Shown one piece after another: positions 62,031 through 64,000 of a DNA stretch of 64,000 nt (positions within the stretch are counted from its first letter, which is position 1; each line of letters begins with the position of its first letter). This DNA is from Clostridia bacterium. GTDB taxonomy: Bacteria; Bacillota; Clostridia; Lachnospirales; Lachnospiraceae. A program made the position numbers and the translations under genes. Under the pieces are notes generated by a model, which did not search any database, had not been told where the DNA came from, and saw nothing but the letters and a program-made list of their open reading frames with translations. The stretch spans positions 29,172-93,171 of the forward strand of contig BNZC01000002.1 of the NCBI GenBank assembly GCA_026000755.1, given 5' to 3'.

Positions 62031-62714
62031 GGCTATCCTTGCTATGAAAATAGCGACCGATACCTTAAACATATAGTAAATGCTGTTGCCAATTCGGATG
62101 GAGGATACCCCCCCCCCTCTTTCCCGCATAAGGACAGGCAACTCCACTACCTTCATCTTTCGGCTCAGCACGTCCACAATACTCTCCGGCTCGGGGTAAT
62201 CTCTGGGATATTCCTTTGCAAAGAAAGCCATCGCTTCTTTTCCCGCCATGCGAAGCCCTGAGGTGGGATCGGTAATCCGCTTTCCCGTACATAGCTTGAT
62301 TAAAAAGGTAAAATAACGAATGCCCAACCTTCGGCTAAAGGAGGACTGAAAACCCTCTTTTTCTAAAAACCGGGATCCGATGACCAAATCCGCACCCTCC
62401 CGTTCCATGGCTTTCACCATTTCACCCAAAAAAGACGGATCATGCTGCCCGTCTCCGTCCACCTGTACCGCAAGGTCATAGCCATTTTCTAAGGCATACA
62501 AATAGCCGCTTTGTACTGCCCCTCCGATTCCTTGGTTGATGGGCAAGTCCAAATAAGGGAAACGATGCTCCCTTAAAATCTGTTTCGTATTGTCCTTGGA
62601 GCAATCATTTACAATGATGTAATCAAAATCGGGTGCCTTCTCCTTAATGTCCATCACTGTATGGTAAATGCTCTCGCTTTCGTTATATGCCGGAATGATG
62701 ATGAGTTTTTTCAT
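62004..62714 (-). CDS. Family 2 glycosyltransferase (DPM1-like)
   Basis: A 236-residue cytosolic GT2 enzyme resembling dolichyl-phosphate mannose synthase catalytic domains: I-I-P-A-Y-N-E-S near the start, V-N-D-C-S-K-D and D-G-D-G-Q-H-D-P. It lacks its own helices; the adjacent DUF2304 protein may supply membrane contact. A ten-base C run (62108-62117) encodes R-G-G-G-V. Its start region is duplicated upstream (55-base period). Confidence 0.9.
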   Translation of the reverse strand: MKKLIIIPAYNESESIYHTVMDIKEKAPDFDYIIVNDCSKDNTKQILREHRFPYLDLPINQGIGGAVQSGYLYALENGYDLAVQVDGDGQHDPSFLGEMVKAMEREGADLVIGSRFLEKEGFQSSFSRRLGIRYFTFLIKLCTGKRITDPTSGLRMAGKEAMAFFAKEYPRDYPEPESIVDVLSRKMKVVELPVLMRERGGGVSSIRIGNSIYYMFKVSVAIFIARIARKGGKANV

Positions 62715-62770
62715 TATGGTAAATGCTCTCGCTTTCGTTATATGCCAAAATAATGATGCGCTTTTTTATT
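62661..62770 (-). repeat. 55-bp tandem duplication of the DPM1-like gene start
   Basis: Units 62661-62715 and 62716-62770 share ATGGTAAATGCTCTCGC and the following 14 bases exactly, with a few changes near the start codon. The upstream copy has ATA in place of the initiator ATG and still reads I-I-I-L-A-Y-N-E-S-E-S-I-Y-H. Confidence 0.85.
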
Positions 62771-62772
62771 TC

Positions 62773-63705
62773 TCAAAGCCGCTGTTTCTCCCCCTCAATG
62801 CGAATCAAATCCATTTCAAAATCGTGGCGGTTCTTGGAATAAATCGTATAGAGGATTACCCCTGCAAAAAAGGATTGTATCGCCGCTAACATAAGAAACA
62901 ACGAAACAAACAAGGTGGGAAAACGTTCTACCATACCGGTGTGATAATACTCAATCACAATGGGCACAAACAAAACCACTGCGATAACAGCCAGTATTCC
63001 TGCAAAAAGTCCAAAATACCCATTGGGCTTATACACTCGATAAAGACGTGCAATCGTACGCAGTACCTTCATGCCGTCGGAAACGGTGTTCAACTTAGAT
63101 TCACTGCCCTCCGGCCGATCCCGATACTCAATAATGACATTTTCCACAAACATATTCTTATCCGCCGCATGAATGCTCATCTCGGTTTCAATCTCAAATC
63201 CCTCCGACAGCACCGGAAAAGATTTTACAAACTGATAGGAAAAGGCTCGGTATCCGGTCATAATGTCCTTGATGTCGGTGCGAAACAAAGTATTGATTGC
63301 CCGACGAACCAGTGAATTTCCAAAGTTATGGAAAGGGCGTTTATTCTCCGTAAAATACGTGGAGGATAAGCGGTCACCTACCACCATGTCCACATTTCGC
63401 TCTAACACTTTTGTAATCATTTCCTCTGCAAATTCTGCGGGATAGGTGTCGTCTCCGTCTGTCATGACGTAGCACTCTGCGTTAATCTCCCGAAACATAC
63501 GCCGAATCACATTACCCTTGCCTTGATTGTACTCAAAGCGCACCACTGCTCCGGCACGCTGTGCAAGCTCTGCTGTGTTGTCCGAAGAATTATTGTCGTA
63601 TACATAAATGACTGCCCCCGGCAGAACCTTGCGAAAATCAGATATGACTTTTTCAATGGTCTTACTTTCATTGTAGCATGGAATTAAAACTGCTATTTTG
63701 TCCAT
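62773..63705 (-). CDS. Family 2 glycosyltransferase with C-terminal membrane helices
   Basis: A 310-residue enzyme with L-I-P-C-Y-N-E-S near the start, Y-D-N-N-S-S-D-N-T and M-T-D-G-D-D-T-Y-P for donor and metal binding, and two helices at about 235-295. Similar proteins transfer hexose to polyprenyl phosphate. It is the first gene of the cluster behind a promoter. Confidence 0.9.
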   Translation of the reverse strand: MDKIAVLIPCYNESKTIEKVISDFRKVLPGAVIYVYDNNSSDNTAELAQRAGAVVRFEYNQGKGNVIRRMFREINAECYVMTDGDDTYPAEFAEEMITKVLERNVDMVVGDRLSSTYFTENKRPFHNFGNSLVRRAINTLFRTDIKDIMTGYRAFSYQFVKSFPVLSEGFEIETEMSIHAADKNMFVENVIIEYRDRPEGSESKLNTVSDGMKVLRTIARLYRVYKPNGYFGLFAGILAVIAVVLFVPIVIEYYHTGMVERFPTLFVSLFLMLAAIQSFFAGVILYTIYSKNRHDFEMDLIRIEGEKQRL

Positions 63706-63808
63706 TGGGTGCTTCCCTCTTTTTCCGGTTTCGTTTTTGTTATCTCTCTTTCGTTTTTATTATCCCTGTTCTGTTTTTGAATTTCCCGCAATATACACTT
63801 TAGTTTTA

Positions 63809-63837
63809 ATAATAACAGAAATTGAGGAAAATGGCAA
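63809..63837 (-). promoter_or_regulatory. Promoter of the glycan cluster
   Basis: TTGCCA (63832-63837), 17-base spacer, TATTAT (63809-63814) on the minus strand, about 100 bases before the first glycosyltransferase. The rest of 63838-64000 shows only a weak CCACCCC / GGGGTGG inverted repeat with a long loop. Confidence 0.65.
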
Positions 63838-64000
63838 TGTTATTTTGGGAAGTTTTTCTGCTCATGCCGATAGTATAACTTGAAAATTTAAATGCCACCC
63901 CTCCTACCCTTATCCGTGGAATTTACTCTTGCAAATAAAGGGGTGGATGTTATCCTTACAAATTTATGTTATCCTGTTATGGTGATGCTGGCATGGCAAG

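Overview
The window looks like the chromosome of an anaerobic, low-to-mid GC Firmicute of the class Clostridia, most like a butyrate-forming Lachnospiraceae relative. The signs are a thiolase / 3-hydroxybutyryl-CoA dehydrogenase / butyryl-CoA dehydrogenase / Etf operon, an oxygen-sensitive class III ribonucleotide reductase (NrdD), formate-tetrahydrofolate ligase with FolD, a SpoIIIE/FtsK-TepA pair, Firmicute-type sigma-A promoters and strong AGGAGG ribosome sites. This assignment is inferred from gene content. Almost every gene is on the minus strand; only an ABC transporter pair and one small membrane protein are on the plus strand. No tRNA, rRNA, CRISPR array or prophage was seen.

Layout. 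1-4.9 kb: ycxB-like, tsaE, tsaB, rimI, rnz, tsaD and ispD (entering from the left edge), a t6A / RNA-modification operon. 5.1-6.8 kb: a two-gene ABC exporter. 6.9-12.7 kb: metallophosphoesterase, DUF4474-like protein, hybrid histidine kinase, a membrane protein and prfB with a programmed frameshift. 12.7-15 kb: a HepT-MntA toxin-antitoxin pair and a polysaccharide deacetylase. 15-17.5 kb: heavy-metal P-type ATPase with a CadC-type repressor. 17.6-19.1 kb: infC-rpmI-rplT with an attenuator leader. 19-30.7 kb: zinc-ribbon/TPR protein, folD, fhs, ftsK, uppP, tepA, glgA, yebC. 30.9-31.6 kb: HicAB. 31.8-36 kb: pyrC and nrdD. 36-38 kb: two membrane proteins. 37.6-44.5 kb: leuB-ilvD-ilvB-serC-serA. 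44.7-51.4 kb: a LysM protein and the butyrate operon. 51.6-53.3 kb: an unknown small protein and a hydroxyacid dehydrogenase. 53.4-63.8 kb: an envelope-glycan cluster of four family-2 glycosyltransferases, DUF2304, three large multispanning proteins and a flippase.

The most unusual content lies between and around the genes. (1) A MITE-like element with GTTACT... terminal inverted repeats occurs as two 187-bp copies and one 135-bp variant, each flanked by an 8-bp imperfect target duplication. One copy interrupts a tandem duplicate of the fhs 3' end, and subtracting 187+8 bp exactly restores the 83-bp duplication period. (2) Two other dispersed repeat families (large hairpins, and a ~75-bp element) overlap the 3' ends of genes and supply their stop codons or C-terminal tails. 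(3) At three gene junctions the start of the downstream gene with its ribosome site has been tandemly duplicated (periods 79, 76 and 55 bp), leaving vestigial starts or leader peptides; similar in-frame duplications sit in loops of several proteins. (4) Sixteen runs of 8-10 consecutive G or C, plus one of 7, occur inside coding regions, nearly all in housekeeping genes. (5) The prfB frameshift site uses UAA instead of the usual UGA, and infC appears to start at AUU.
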